From Armatimonadota bacterium (GTDB lineage Bacteria > Armatimonadota > Zipacnadia > Zipacnadales > UBA11051), in the NCBI GenBank assembly GCA_003542955.1, contig DPJP01000180.1, positions 1-6,791 of the forward strand: 6,791 nucleotides of DNA, in the 5' to 3' direction. The stretch's first letter is position 1. Each line of letters begins with the position of its first letter. Positions 1-6,480 of the stretch are shown piece after piece. The position numbers and the translations under genes were made by a program. Under the pieces are notes generated by a model, which was not told the origin of the DNA, did not search any database, and saw only the letters and a list, made by a program, of their open reading frames with translations.

Positions 1-860
1 TTCGTGATCCATCGGTCTACACGGGGCCCGGCACTGATCGGATCGTCCCGTGGAAGGGCTACTGGATGAAGTTCTATCAGCCCTGCGAGCTGGTCTTCCC
101 ACCGGTTCAGGTCGCCGCGGCTGCAGCCGCTCGCAGGACTGCGGTTGAGCGGAGCCCGAGGGACTGGTCGATGCTGTTGAAAGCGACGGCGGCGACTGGC
201 GCTGCCGCTCAGGCAGTCGTTGGCAGGACAGAAGAAGGCAGACAGATGGCGGCCCCGCCGCCCTTCATGGACTACGTCCAGATCACCATCGTCGACGGCG
301 ATGATCGCCTTGGCGTAGATCTCCAGAGCACCCGTGAGGCCTCGGCTTGGCCGCTGGAAGTCAGCACCGACCTGAGCGAGACCGAGATCATGCTCACCTG
401 GCCGGACCTCAGCGGCATTCCGAACAGCTATCGGCCGCTGCTGACCGACACGAAGACTGGCGATAAGCGCTACATGCGTACGTCAACGGGGTACGTGTTC
501 ACGAGTGCCGTCGGTGGCGAGACGCGTCGCTTCACACTTGAGATGGCACCGCCAGATGCATACACCATGGCGGTGACGGGAGTCGTGGCCGCGCAGACCT
601 CCGGCGGGCACGTCGACATCCGCGTGAACCTGACGGCCGACGCGTCGCTTGATGTCGAGGTGCTCAACATCGCGGGGCGCAAGGTTGGCAATGTGTGTAG
701 CGGGCGCCAGTGCGAGCGGGGCGTTACGACACTCACTTACAGCGGCACGGGCAGCCGGGGAACCCGACTCCCGAACGGTCGCTACCTGATGCGTGCGTAC
801 GCTCGCACTGAGCACGGCCAGCAGGCGCGCGCAATGACCACATTCGACATCAGACGGTGA
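1..860 (+). CDS. C-terminal part of an exported multi-domain protein ending in a FlgD/T9SS-like Ig domain (5' end outside window)
   Basis: The frame is open from base 3 to the TGA at 858-860 with no stop, so the ATG at 66 is very likely internal and the true start lies before the window. The 63 bases before that ATG encode a stretch running into WKGYWMKFYQPCELVFPP. This is a pattern (PWKGYW...xPCxL) seen at the end of beta-sandwich modules in secreted proteins of several environmental phyla. After an Ala-rich, low-complexity linker comes a middle beta-rich segment. The last ~95 residues look like a FlgD Ig-like / T9SS-type C-terminal fold: VEVLNIAGRKV, then LPNGRYLMRAYA, then a closing strand ending in FDIRR at the C-terminus. 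Such domains usually sit at the end of surface or secreted proteins, as structural or sorting modules. The enzymatic or binding part, if any, is upstream and unseen. The Ig-fold call is fairly safe; the overall function is unknown. Confidence 0.8.
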   Translation, partial: RDPSVYTGPGTDRIVPWKGYWMKFYQPCELVFPPVQVAAAAAARRTAVERSPRDWSMLLKATAATGAAAQAVVGRTEEGRQMAAPPPFMDYVQITIVDGDDRLGVDLQSTREASAWPLEVSTDLSETEIMLTWPDLSGIPNSYRPLLTDTKTGDKRYMRTSTGYVFTSAVGGETRRFTLEMAPPDAYTMAVTGVVAAQTSGGHVDIRVNLTADASLDVEVLNIAGRKVGNVCSGRQCERGVTTLTYSGTGSRGTRLPNGRYLMRAYARTEHGQQARAMTTFDIRR

Positions 861-981
861 TAGTCGCGAATCCCGCTCAGGCAGTATGCGCTGGTCTCAG
901 GAGGCCCGAGGCCGCCGCACTTTTCGAGGAAAGGGGACGGCCATCGCCTGCCCGAGTGGGATTCGGATTTCGGCCGCGTCA

Positions 982-1151
982 TCACTCGCTTTTCGGCGCT
1001 GCGGGCGGGGGGTAGTCGCCGGCGCGCTGCATCAGGTCGGCGCGATTGAGCCGGCGCGGACGTCGATGAGTATCTCATCCCCCGCGGGCACGGGGTCAGG
1101 CACTTCGCTCCAGACGAGCGATCTGTCTTCTGCTACCAGGATGGCATGCAT
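982..1151 (-). pseudogene. Frameshifted, truncated N-terminus of a PIG3-type NADPH:quinone oxidoreductase (zinc-type alcohol dehydrogenase superfamily)
   Basis: On the minus strand an ATG at 1151-1149 begins MHAILVAEDRSLVWSEVPDP and continues to ILIDVRA. This is the N-terminal beta-strand pattern of MDR-superfamily quinone oxidoreductases (EVPDPVPxxxEvLv.VrA). That frame hits a stop at 1034-1032. Skipping the two bases 1052-1051 restores homology in another frame, LNRADLMQRAGDYPPPAAP, which corresponds closely to the family signature seen in human TP53I3/PIG3 (LNRADLMQRQGQYDPPPGA). Restoring one lost base would give VRA-G-LNRAD, so a 1-nt deletion is the simplest explanation. The second frame ends at tandem TGA codons (984-979). 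The expected next block (ILGLEVAG) is absent in all frames down to 861, so the catalytic and NADPH-binding domains are missing. Intact members are about 320-330 residues; this keeps about 55. It is therefore a gene remnant, not a functional enzyme. A sequencing error could explain the frameshift but not the missing 3' part. Confidence 0.75.
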
Positions 1152-1157
1152 GCCGTA

Positions 1158-1162
1158 CTCCC
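1158..1162 (-). promoter_or_regulatory. Residual ribosome binding site of the oxidoreductase relic
   Basis: On the minus strand GGGAG stands 6 bases upstream of the ATG at 1151-1149 that opens the quinone oxidoreductase fragment. Its presence fixes that ATG as the original start, rather than the upstream in-frame ATG near 1226, and suggests the relic includes the true 5' end of the ancestral gene. Confidence 0.5.
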
Positions 1163-1186
1163 GATTCCGGGGATAGCCCCCCTGTC

Positions 1187-1204
1187 TCGCAATGGTCGCA
1201 ATGG
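1187..1204. repeat. Perfect tandem duplication of a 9-bp unit (TCGCAATGG x2)
   Basis: TCGCAATGG occurs at 1187-1195 and again immediately at 1196-1204 with no mismatch. It lies about 35-50 bases upstream of the start of the oxidoreductase relic, where a promoter or operator for that gene would have been. It may be an old operator half-site pair, a replication-slippage duplication, or chance. Confidence 0.6.
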
Positions 1205-1472
1205 AGCGGCCGCGTCGCGGGAGCACTCCTCACGCAGAGGCGCGCCGACCAGCCACGGAATATGGGTTCCATAGCGGCGACGATGCACCTGCCTGGGGCT
1301 CGGCCGCGGGTGCTACGCCGTCGGGCCCGGGCATGGAGCGACCGGCGAGGCCGCCACAGCACCAGTGTGCCGGCGCCATGTCGCGCAGGGACTCGCACGC
1401 CATCGCTCGCCCGCCGCATGCAGGCGTCCCGGCCGTCGGTGGCGAATGCTCCTCGGTCTCCGGGCTTGTGCC

Positions 1473-1481
1473 TGGTACGCT
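1473..1481 (+). promoter_or_regulatory. Possible extended -10 element (TGGTACGCT) for the large lyase gene
   Basis: TGGTACGCT fits the extended -10 form TGnTAnnnT and would place transcription start around 1487-1490, only about 15 bases before the ATG at 1504. No convincing -35 hexamer lies 17 bases upstream (1453-1458 reads TCGGTC). It is the only promoter-like string close to this start, and the call is weak. Confidence 0.22.
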
Positions 1482-1490
1482 GCCTGACCG

Positions 1491-1497
1491 GGAAGGA
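1491..1497 (+). promoter_or_regulatory. Ribosome binding site that sets the start of the large gene at 1504
   Basis: GGAAGGA ends 6 bases before the ATG at 1504. That ATG is followed at once by a textbook signal peptide. The reading frame is open back to an ATG at 1192, but the extra 104 residues are Pro/Arg/Ala-rich without family resemblance and would bury the signal peptide, so 1504 is preferred. Confidence 0.75.
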
Positions 1498-1503
1498 CAC
1501 CCC

Positions 1504-4500
1504 ATGCGCTGCCTCATCGGACTGGTTCTGCTGCTTGGCATCTCAGCCGCTGCCGTCGCCGCCGGCAACATCGGCGTCGCCGCCACAGTCACGACCACGC
1601 CCGCGGGTGAGCCCGACGCCGTGCGCGCCTTGCTCGACGGTCGGCTCGACACCCAGCTCACCTTCGCCGTCAACACCTCCGGGCCCGGAACCGTCACTTT
1701 CACCTTTGACCACCCCCGCACGGTGTGGACGGTGCGGGTATACCAGGGGCATGCCGTCTACTACGCCACCGCCTACGTGATCGAGGCCGACACCGACGGC
1801 GATGGGACCTTCGAGCGCGTGCTGGCCGAGGCGAACCCGGCCGTGCAGACCGCCTGGGCCGAGCACGAGTTCGCCCCCCTCGAGCTGGTGGCGCTACGTC
1901 TGCGCGCGACCGAGGGCGTGTCGAAGGGCGCGCGGGCCTACCCCTGCCTTGCGGAGCTGCAGATCATAGGAGAGCCGGAGGCCGATGACATGAAGAGGGC
2001 GGGCGAACTGGGTATCCCTATCGCCGAGTTGAGCGCCGTGCGTCCCCTGACCCGCGAGACCGAGATTGCCGCAGGCGGGTTGGCCCCCGCCATACTGGCC
2101 CCCGCGGACGCCGCCTACCAGCCCGCGGTGGCGGCCCTTGAGCAGGCTCTCGCACCCATCAAGCCGGAGATCGTGAGCACCGTCGAGGCCGCCGATCCCG
2201 CCCGCCGCACCATCATCGCCCTCGGGAGCATGCTCACCAATCCGCTCATCGAGCGGCTCTACTGGAACCGCTACACGTTCATCGACGCAGTCACCCCCGG
2301 CCCGGGCAACTACCTGGTCCACACCGTCTATGACCCCTATCCCTGGACGGGCGGGCATGATGTCATCATCCTGGGCTGCAGCGACGCCGCCGGGGCGCAG
2401 CCCGCGGTCGAGGCCTTCGCGAGCCGCCTCCGCGACGGCCGGCTCGGGTACCTCGTCCTCGCCGGGCCGCAGCCACTGGTCTCCCCCGAGGGCGTCAGGC
2501 TGGCCATGGCCGCGAAGGTCAACCCCACCTTCGAGGACTTCCTCAAGTCCTCGACTGCGTACCTGCGGACCGGCTGCGAGGCTCACGCGGAGAAGGCCGT
2601 CGAGGCCCTTCGCATCGTGGCGAAGCTCTACGCCGCCGACGGGGAGCGCCGCAACCCGAGCGCGGACAAGCACACGCGACTGCCGTGGAACGAGGAGATA
2701 ACGTCGTTCGCCATCAACGTCGCCTGGGACGCTTTCGAGGAGAACCCGCTGATCGATGACGCCCTGCGCCTGGAGGCCGGCAACGCCTTCCTGCACTTCA
2801 CGCGCGACCTGGTGAGCAACGTCACGGGCTACAACACTATCACCAGCGAGAACCCGTGGCCGGAGTACAACCACACCACCTTCCCGCTGCTCGGTGTCTA
2901 CGGCGGCGCGCGCTACTTCCAGCGGTACTACCAGATCGCCGACATGCCGGACAAGCTCGAGCGCGCACGGTTGGCCTTCACTGCTCAGGCGCATGCCTGG
3001 AAGGCCCCCGAGGACTCTGACGCCTACCTGCCGCTGGTCCCCGATCATACCGTTACCTACGCACTGGCGGAGAACGACCTGACCTACCTGACATCCGGCA
3101 ATCTCAAGAAGTACGCCGACTATGTCGTCGGGGTCGTCGACAACCGCGGCCTGGGCAGTGGCTTCGGCGACTCCGGCTTCTCGGCTTCTCCCAGCCAGGT
3201 CCAGGAGTCGCTGCCGGTCGCGCTCTGGTGGACGAAAGACCCGGGCTACCTGTGGCTGCTCGAGCAGGTCATCCCGGGCTGGAAGAACCCCTATGATATC
3301 GGCCTGCAGCCCGAGCGTCCCGACCGCTTCACCGGCCTGAATGCCTTCATGCTCGATCCGCGCATGTACGAGCTGATCCAGACCCGCCCGACCTACAACG
3401 AGCCCTTCACCAAATCCGAGGTCTCCGCCGAGGCCGCCTTCGACAAGATCAGCTTCCGCGACAGCTGGGACCCAGACGCCCAGTACCTGCTGCTCGATGG
3501 GATCGGCCGGGGCCACCACCTGCACTTCGACACCAACCAGATCGTCGAGTTCGTCGAGGGCAGCGAGCGGTGGCTGCTCGATCATGACTACCTCGTCCGC
3601 AACACCACCGAGCACAACATGCTCAGCGTGCTGCGCAACGGCCGCGGCGACGCCCTCGTCCCCAGCCTTGCCGGCCTGACCGCCGCCGCCGACCTGCCTG
3701 GCTTCGCCTACACCGACAGCCTCGTGCCCGGCTACAACGGCTGCGACTGGCGCCGGCAGATACTCTGGCAGCGCGGCGAGAGCTTCCTGGTGGCAGACAC
3801 CATCACCGCCCGCGAGGCCGGCGAGTTCGACCTCGAGCTGACCTGGAAGACGATCGACAGCGCCGGCGAGCAGCGCGTCACTCCCGACACCGGCCTGCTC
3901 GCCGAGCGCGGCACCGGCTCCGCCAAAACGCAGGACTCCCTGGTCGTTGACGACCCGGACGCCTCCGGCGGCAAGGCCCTGCTGATGGAGCAGGCCGCCT
4001 CGCGCATCGCCTTCGGAGCCGCCCTGCCACCGGGCGAGTATCGCCTGAGGATCAGCGGCTACGGCTTCGACACCAGCAGCGACTCGCTGTGGGTATCGAT
4101 CAACACCGAACCCAACATCGCCTTCCACATGCCCAAGCTCAAGTACGGAACCTCCACCGGCGACGCCGCCAACACCGCCGAATCGCCGATGGTCACACTC
4201 GAGGGCGCCGGGCCCCCCCTGATCGTCGTGACGCTGCGCGAGGCCCCGCCGGTGCGTATCGACCGCTTCATCTTCGTGGACGCGCAGGGCACGGAGACCG
4301 TCTACGAGGCCGAGGCCCTCCCGCCGGCCCCGCAGCCATCAAGAGACCTCGGCCGCACCTTCCACATCAAACCCACCGCGCCGGTCAACGCCTTCGTGAC
4401 CAACCACGAGCGCGTCGGCATCTCCGTCCCCATCAGCCTCTACCACCAGCGGCAGGGCGGGGAGCTCAAGCCCGGCGAGACCGTCGGGTTCTGCTCGCTG

Positions 4501-6030
4501 ATGTACACCAGCCTGCCCGCGAAGCGCCGCGACCTCGAGCCCGTGCGGGTCGCCGACAACCTCGTCGCGATCAGGGGCACCTCCCCGGCCCTTGCGCTGC
4601 TGGGCCCAGCCACCGCCACGGATATCTCGGCCGATGTCGCCGCGGGGCTGCTGTCGCCGACAGAAATCGCCCTCGCGGGCATGGTCGCCCTGCAAGTGGC
4701 CGACCTCCGCATGCAGGCGGACGGGCCCGTGGACCTGCACCTGGACCTGCAGACCGGCACCGGACTCGTCAGGGCGGCCGCCGCTACGAAGCTGGTCATC
4801 AACGGGACTTCAATCACCTGCTCCGCCGGCGATCAGCCTCTGGCTCTCGAACGTCTCGATGCGAGCCGGGCCATTCGGAGTATCAACGCTCTGCTCACCG
4901 CGACCGGCCATACCGCCACCGCACAGACCACAGTGGCCGCCGAGCCCGACCGGCCCGGCTGGGCCGCCTTCGACGGTGACGCCGATATTGCCGTCATCAA
5001 GACCGCCGACCTGCAGAACGGGCAGGGCCCCTGCATCTTCGTCGGGCGCGGCCCCATCCTCCACTGCCTGGATGCGCAGGGAGAGCAACTCTGGCAGGCC
5101 CAGTGCGGCGGCAAGGTCCGAGACATCGCCTTCGCCGACCTGCGCCCGGAGGCCGGCCTCGAGGTCCTCGTCGGCTCCCTGGACACGCACATCTACATCG
5201 TCTCTGCGGATGGGCAGATCGTCGATAAGCACCAGATGCGCGGCACGCCGTGGGCGCGCAGCTTCGGCGACGCCCCCTACAGCCTATTCAATGTCGGGGC
5301 GTGGGACATCAACGGCGACGGCCGGGCCGAGATCGTCGCCACCATGAAGAACTTCGACCTGCACGTCCTCGACCGCGACTTCAACCTGCTGCTGAAGAGC
5401 GACTGGGCCCTGCACGGCTCAATGCAACTGGCCTTCGAGCCGACGACGCCCGGCGGACAGCCCGACACGCTCTTCGTCGGCGACAAGTACGGCTCCGTCG
5501 TCGGCATCAACGCCGAGGGCAAGGAGGCATTCCGCAGCTACACATCGATCGGCGACGTCTTCTTCGCCGTCGGTGACATCAACGGTGACGGCGGGGTGGA
5601 GGTCATCAACGCCTCATCGACCGGCGACTTGACCGCCAACGCTTTCGCCGACCGCAAGCTCCTGTGGCGCTTCGACAACTTCGGCTATCCGGTCAACCGT
5701 GTGAAAATGGCCGACCTCGACGCCGACGGCAGGCAGGAGGTTCTGGTGGCATCGGGGACGGGCTATCTGTACGTGCTCGATGGCGCGGGGACGGTGCTTT
5801 GGCAGGACCGTATCGGCTTCGGCGTCAACGACGTGCTGACCATCGACCGCGACGGGCACAAGCTGGTGGCCTATGCCGACGAGGCGGGGCTGATCCGCCT
5901 GGCCGACGGCAGTGGCAGGCTCGTCAGGCAGTGGCGCACCGAAGCCCCGCCGAGGCTGCTGGTCGCGCTGGGGGGCACTCTCGTGGCGGCGCTGGGCGAT
6001 GGCCGCGTCGCGGCCTTCGACCTCCCGTGA
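1504..6030 (+). CDS. Secreted heparinase II/III-like polysaccharide lyase with discoidin-like, CBM-like and FG-GAP/PQQ-like beta-propeller domains (1508 aa)
   Basis: Predicted exported protein likely to bind and cleave an acidic polysaccharide. Residues 1-20 are a signal peptide (MRCLIGLVLLLG core, AVAA before the cleavage site; no lipobox Cys). Residues ~21-160 resemble an F5/8 type C (discoidin) sugar-binding fold, with a DTDGDGTFE loop at 96-104. Residues ~163-335 form an alpha/beta domain like those preceding catalytic modules in large glycan enzymes. Residues ~340-640 are helix-rich and fit the alpha/alpha toroid of polysaccharide lyases, with a conserved-looking ENPWPEYNHTTF stretch (449-460). 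Residues ~640-1020 match the heparinase II/III beta-sandwich: GHHLHFD at 670-676, WLLDHDY at 690-696 and EHN at 703-705 follow the family pattern HHxHxD ... D ... HN. By eye, H674, D693 and H704 are possible metal ligands and H672 a catalytic candidate. A CBM-like segment (811-940, LPPGEYRLRISGYG ... VYEAEA) appears inserted in the sandwich. Residues ~1155-1508 are a beta-propeller with DxNxDG or DxDxDG motifs at 1268, 1358 and 1404. There is no sorting signal at the C-terminus. The substrate cannot be named; the superfamily call is firm, but catalytic activity is inferred. Confidence 0.85.
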   Translation: MRCLIGLVLLLGISAAAVAAGNIGVAATVTTTPAGEPDAVRALLDGRLDTQLTFAVNTSGPGTVTFTFDHPRTVWTVRVYQGHAVYYATAYVIEADTDGDGTFERVLAEANPAVQTAWAEHEFAPLELVALRLRATEGVSKGARAYPCLAELQIIGEPEADDMKRAGELGIPIAELSAVRPLTRETEIAAGGLAPAILAPADAAYQPAVAALEQALAPIKPEIVSTVEAADPARRTIIALGSMLTNPLIERLYWNRYTFIDAVTPGPGNYLVHTVYDPYPWTGGHDVIILGCSDAAGAQPAVEAFASRLRDGRLGYLVLAGPQPLVSPEGVRLAMAAKVNPTFEDFLKSSTAYLRTGCEAHAEKAVEALRIVAKLYAADGERRNPSADKHTRLPWNEEITSFAINVAWDAFEENPLIDDALRLEAGNAFLHFTRDLVSNVTGYNTITSENPWPEYNHTTFPLLGVYGGARYFQRYYQIADMPDKLERARLAFTAQAHAWKAPEDSDAYLPLVPDHTVTYALAENDLTYLTSGNLKKYADYVVGVVDNRGLGSGFGDSGFSASPSQVQESLPVALWWTKDPGYLWLLEQVIPGWKNPYDIGLQPERPDRFTGLNAFMLDPRMYELIQTRPTYNEPFTKSEVSAEAAFDKISFRDSWDPDAQYLLLDGIGRGHHLHFDTNQIVEFVEGSERWLLDHDYLVRNTTEHNMLSVLRNGRGDALVPSLAGLTAAADLPGFAYTDSLVPGYNGCDWRRQILWQRGESFLVADTITAREAGEFDLELTWKTIDSAGEQRVTPDTGLLAERGTGSAKTQDSLVVDDPDASGGKALLMEQAASRIAFGAALPPGEYRLRISGYGFDTSSDSLWVSINTEPNIAFHMPKLKYGTSTGDAANTAESPMVTLEGAGPPLIVVTLREAPPVRIDRFIFVDAQGTETVYEAEALPPAPQPSRDLGRTFHIKPTAPVNAFVTNHERVGISVPISLYHQRQGGELKPGETVGFCSLMYTSLPAKRRDLEPVRVADNLVAIRGTSPALALLGPATATDISADVAAGLLSPTEIALAGMVALQVADLRMQADGPVDLHLDLQTGTGLVRAAAATKLVINGTSITCSAGDQPLALERLDASRAIRSINALLTATGHTATAQTTVAAEPDRPGWAAFDGDADIAVIKTADLQNGQGPCIFVGRGPILHCLDAQGEQLWQAQCGGKVRDIAFADLRPEAGLEVLVGSLDTHIYIVSADGQIVDKHQMRGTPWARSFGDAPYSLFNVGAWDINGDGRAEIVATMKNFDLHVLDRDFNLLLKSDWALHGSMQLAFEPTTPGGQPDTLFVGDKYGSVVGINAEGKEAFRSYTSIGDVFFAVGDINGDGGVEVINASSTGDLTANAFADRKLLWRFDNFGYPVNRVKMADLDADGRQEVLVASGTGYLYVLDGAGTVLWQDRIGFGVNDVLTIDRDGHKLVAYADEAGLIRLADGSGRLVRQWRTEAPPRLLVALGGTLVAALGDGRVAAFDLP
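4966..6027 (+). repeat. Internal protein repeats: seven beta-propeller blades of ~45 residues plus a partial eighth
   Basis: Within the large protein a blade motif (small-x-hydrophobic-x-x-D/A-x-G-x-x-hydrophobic-W/hydrophobic) recurs at residues ~1187 (HCLDAQGEQLW), 1231 (YIVSADGQIV), 1287 (HVLDRDFNLLL), 1333 (VGINAEGKEAF), 1378 (ANAFADRKLLW), 1423 (YVLDGAGTVLW) and 1465 (RLADGSGRLV). The steps are 42-56 residues. A final unpaired strand set ends in RVAAFDLP. Calcium-type loops precede copies 3, 5 and 6. The pattern is that of FG-GAP/VCBS and PQQ-like propellers, used for binding ligands or partners outside the cell. Repeats are diverged at DNA level. Confidence 0.75.
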
Positions 6031-6137
6031 CGCCCTGCTTCCGGGGACACCATACGAATCACACAGAGGAGCCATATCTCACGGCACACGGGGCGGGGAG
6101 CCGAGCCGTCAGATGACTGTGCCATCCACCAGTCCGC

Positions 6138-6146
6138 GGGAGTGAG
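6138..6146 (+). promoter_or_regulatory. Ribosome binding site supporting a GTG start at 6153
   Basis: GGGAGTGAG lies 6 bases before the GTG at 6153. No ATG in this frame gives a longer reading frame, so the GTG start is the best choice for the small downstream gene. Confidence 0.5.
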
Positions 6147-6152
6147 CACGCA

Positions 6153-6461
6153 GTGCCGAAGATCGTCTGGCCGCAGCAGCCGACGCGCATTCGAGAGGCA
6201 TGCGCCCGGCATGGCATACCGCTGCCCGATTGCGTCGAGGGCTTTCTGGCCCGCTCCGCCCCGCCACAGATGACCTCACGGCTCGCGCAGGCCTTCCTGC
6301 GCTGCTTCTACGCGGCTCGTGACCTCGACCGCACCGAGCGGGACCTTGGGGGCGGCGGCCCGCAGACGGATACTTTCGCCGCGATGGCGACCGGCAAGCG
6401 CGTGGAGCAGTTGCGCGAGCGCTTGTCCGCACTCGCCGCCGAGCTTGCACGGGGCGCCTGA
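6153..6461 (+). CDS. Small protein of unknown function (102 aa, GTG start)
   Basis: I do not recognise a family. The codons are strongly G/C at third positions, as in the large gene, and a plausible ribosome binding site precedes the start, so this is probably a real gene. The protein begins MPKIVWPQQPTRIREACARHG, has Cys at residues 17, 27 and 50, a helix-rich middle (TSRLAQAFLRCFYAARDLDR), a flexible GGGG turn near 65-68, and a C-terminal amphipathic helix with heptad-like Leu spacing (VEQLRERLSALAAELARGA). There is no signal peptide and no membrane segment, so a cytoplasmic location is likely. It lies 122 bases after the large lyase gene on the same strand and could be co-transcribed with it, since no terminator is evident between them. 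Its stop is 19 bases from the stop of a convergent gene. Confidence 0.65.
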   Translation: MPKIVWPQQPTRIREACARHGIPLPDCVEGFLARSAPPQMTSRLAQAFLRCFYAARDLDRTERDLGGGGPQTDTFAAMATGKRVEQLRERLSALAAELARGA

Positions 6462-6480
6462 TCCGCCCGCCGGCCTGCGG

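Larger units (their letters stand above)
861..1503. other. 640-base stretch without an intact gene
   Basis: I read both strands in all frames here. It contains the frameshifted quinone oxidoreductase relic on the minus strand (982-1151), its residual ribosome binding site, a tandem 9-bp repeat (1187-1204), and the start region of the large gene downstream. No clear rho-independent terminator follows the first gene: the GC-rich bases around 900-920 form only a 4-bp GGCC stem. Between 1205 and 1490 several frames stay open on both strands, but their translations are Arg/Pro/Ala-rich and resemble no protein family I know. That is what stop-poor high-GC DNA produces by chance. Confidence 0.6.

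Noticed and set aside
861..930. Terminator after the first gene
   Set aside because: GGCCCGAGGCC can form only a 4-bp stem with a 3-base loop, and the nearby CTTTTC run is too short and offset.
1143..1154. 12-bp perfect palindrome GGCATGCATGCC
   Set aside because: It coincides with the first codons (Met-His-Ala) of the oxidoreductase relic, so coding sequence explains it. There is no second copy to suggest an operator.
1192..1503. N-terminal extension of the large gene by 104 residues (ATG at 1192)
   Set aside because: The extension is Pro/Arg/Ala-rich, has no family resemblance, and would place the signal peptide internally. The ATG at 1504 has a good ribosome binding site.
1894..4128. 744-residue open frame on the minus strand inside the large gene
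   Set aside because: It is an antisense shadow of a high-GC gene. Its Gly/Val/Ala-rich translation is the complement of the lyase codons, and the plus-strand frame has clear domains.
4089..4979. 296-residue plus-strand frame overlapping the lyase
   Set aside because: The translation is Arg/Pro-rich with no motif and overlaps the clearly coding frame: a frame shadow.
6065..6145. Strong AGAGGAG motif followed by a short frame ending MTVPSTSPRE
   Set aside because: There is no start codon at a proper distance from the motif: the nearest candidate is ATA, 2 bases away. The ATG at 6113 gives only 10 residues.
6462..6480. Possible terminator between the convergent genes
   Set aside because: The 19 bases are GC-rich with CCGC/GCGG ends, but the stem is only 4 bp and there is no T-run on either strand.
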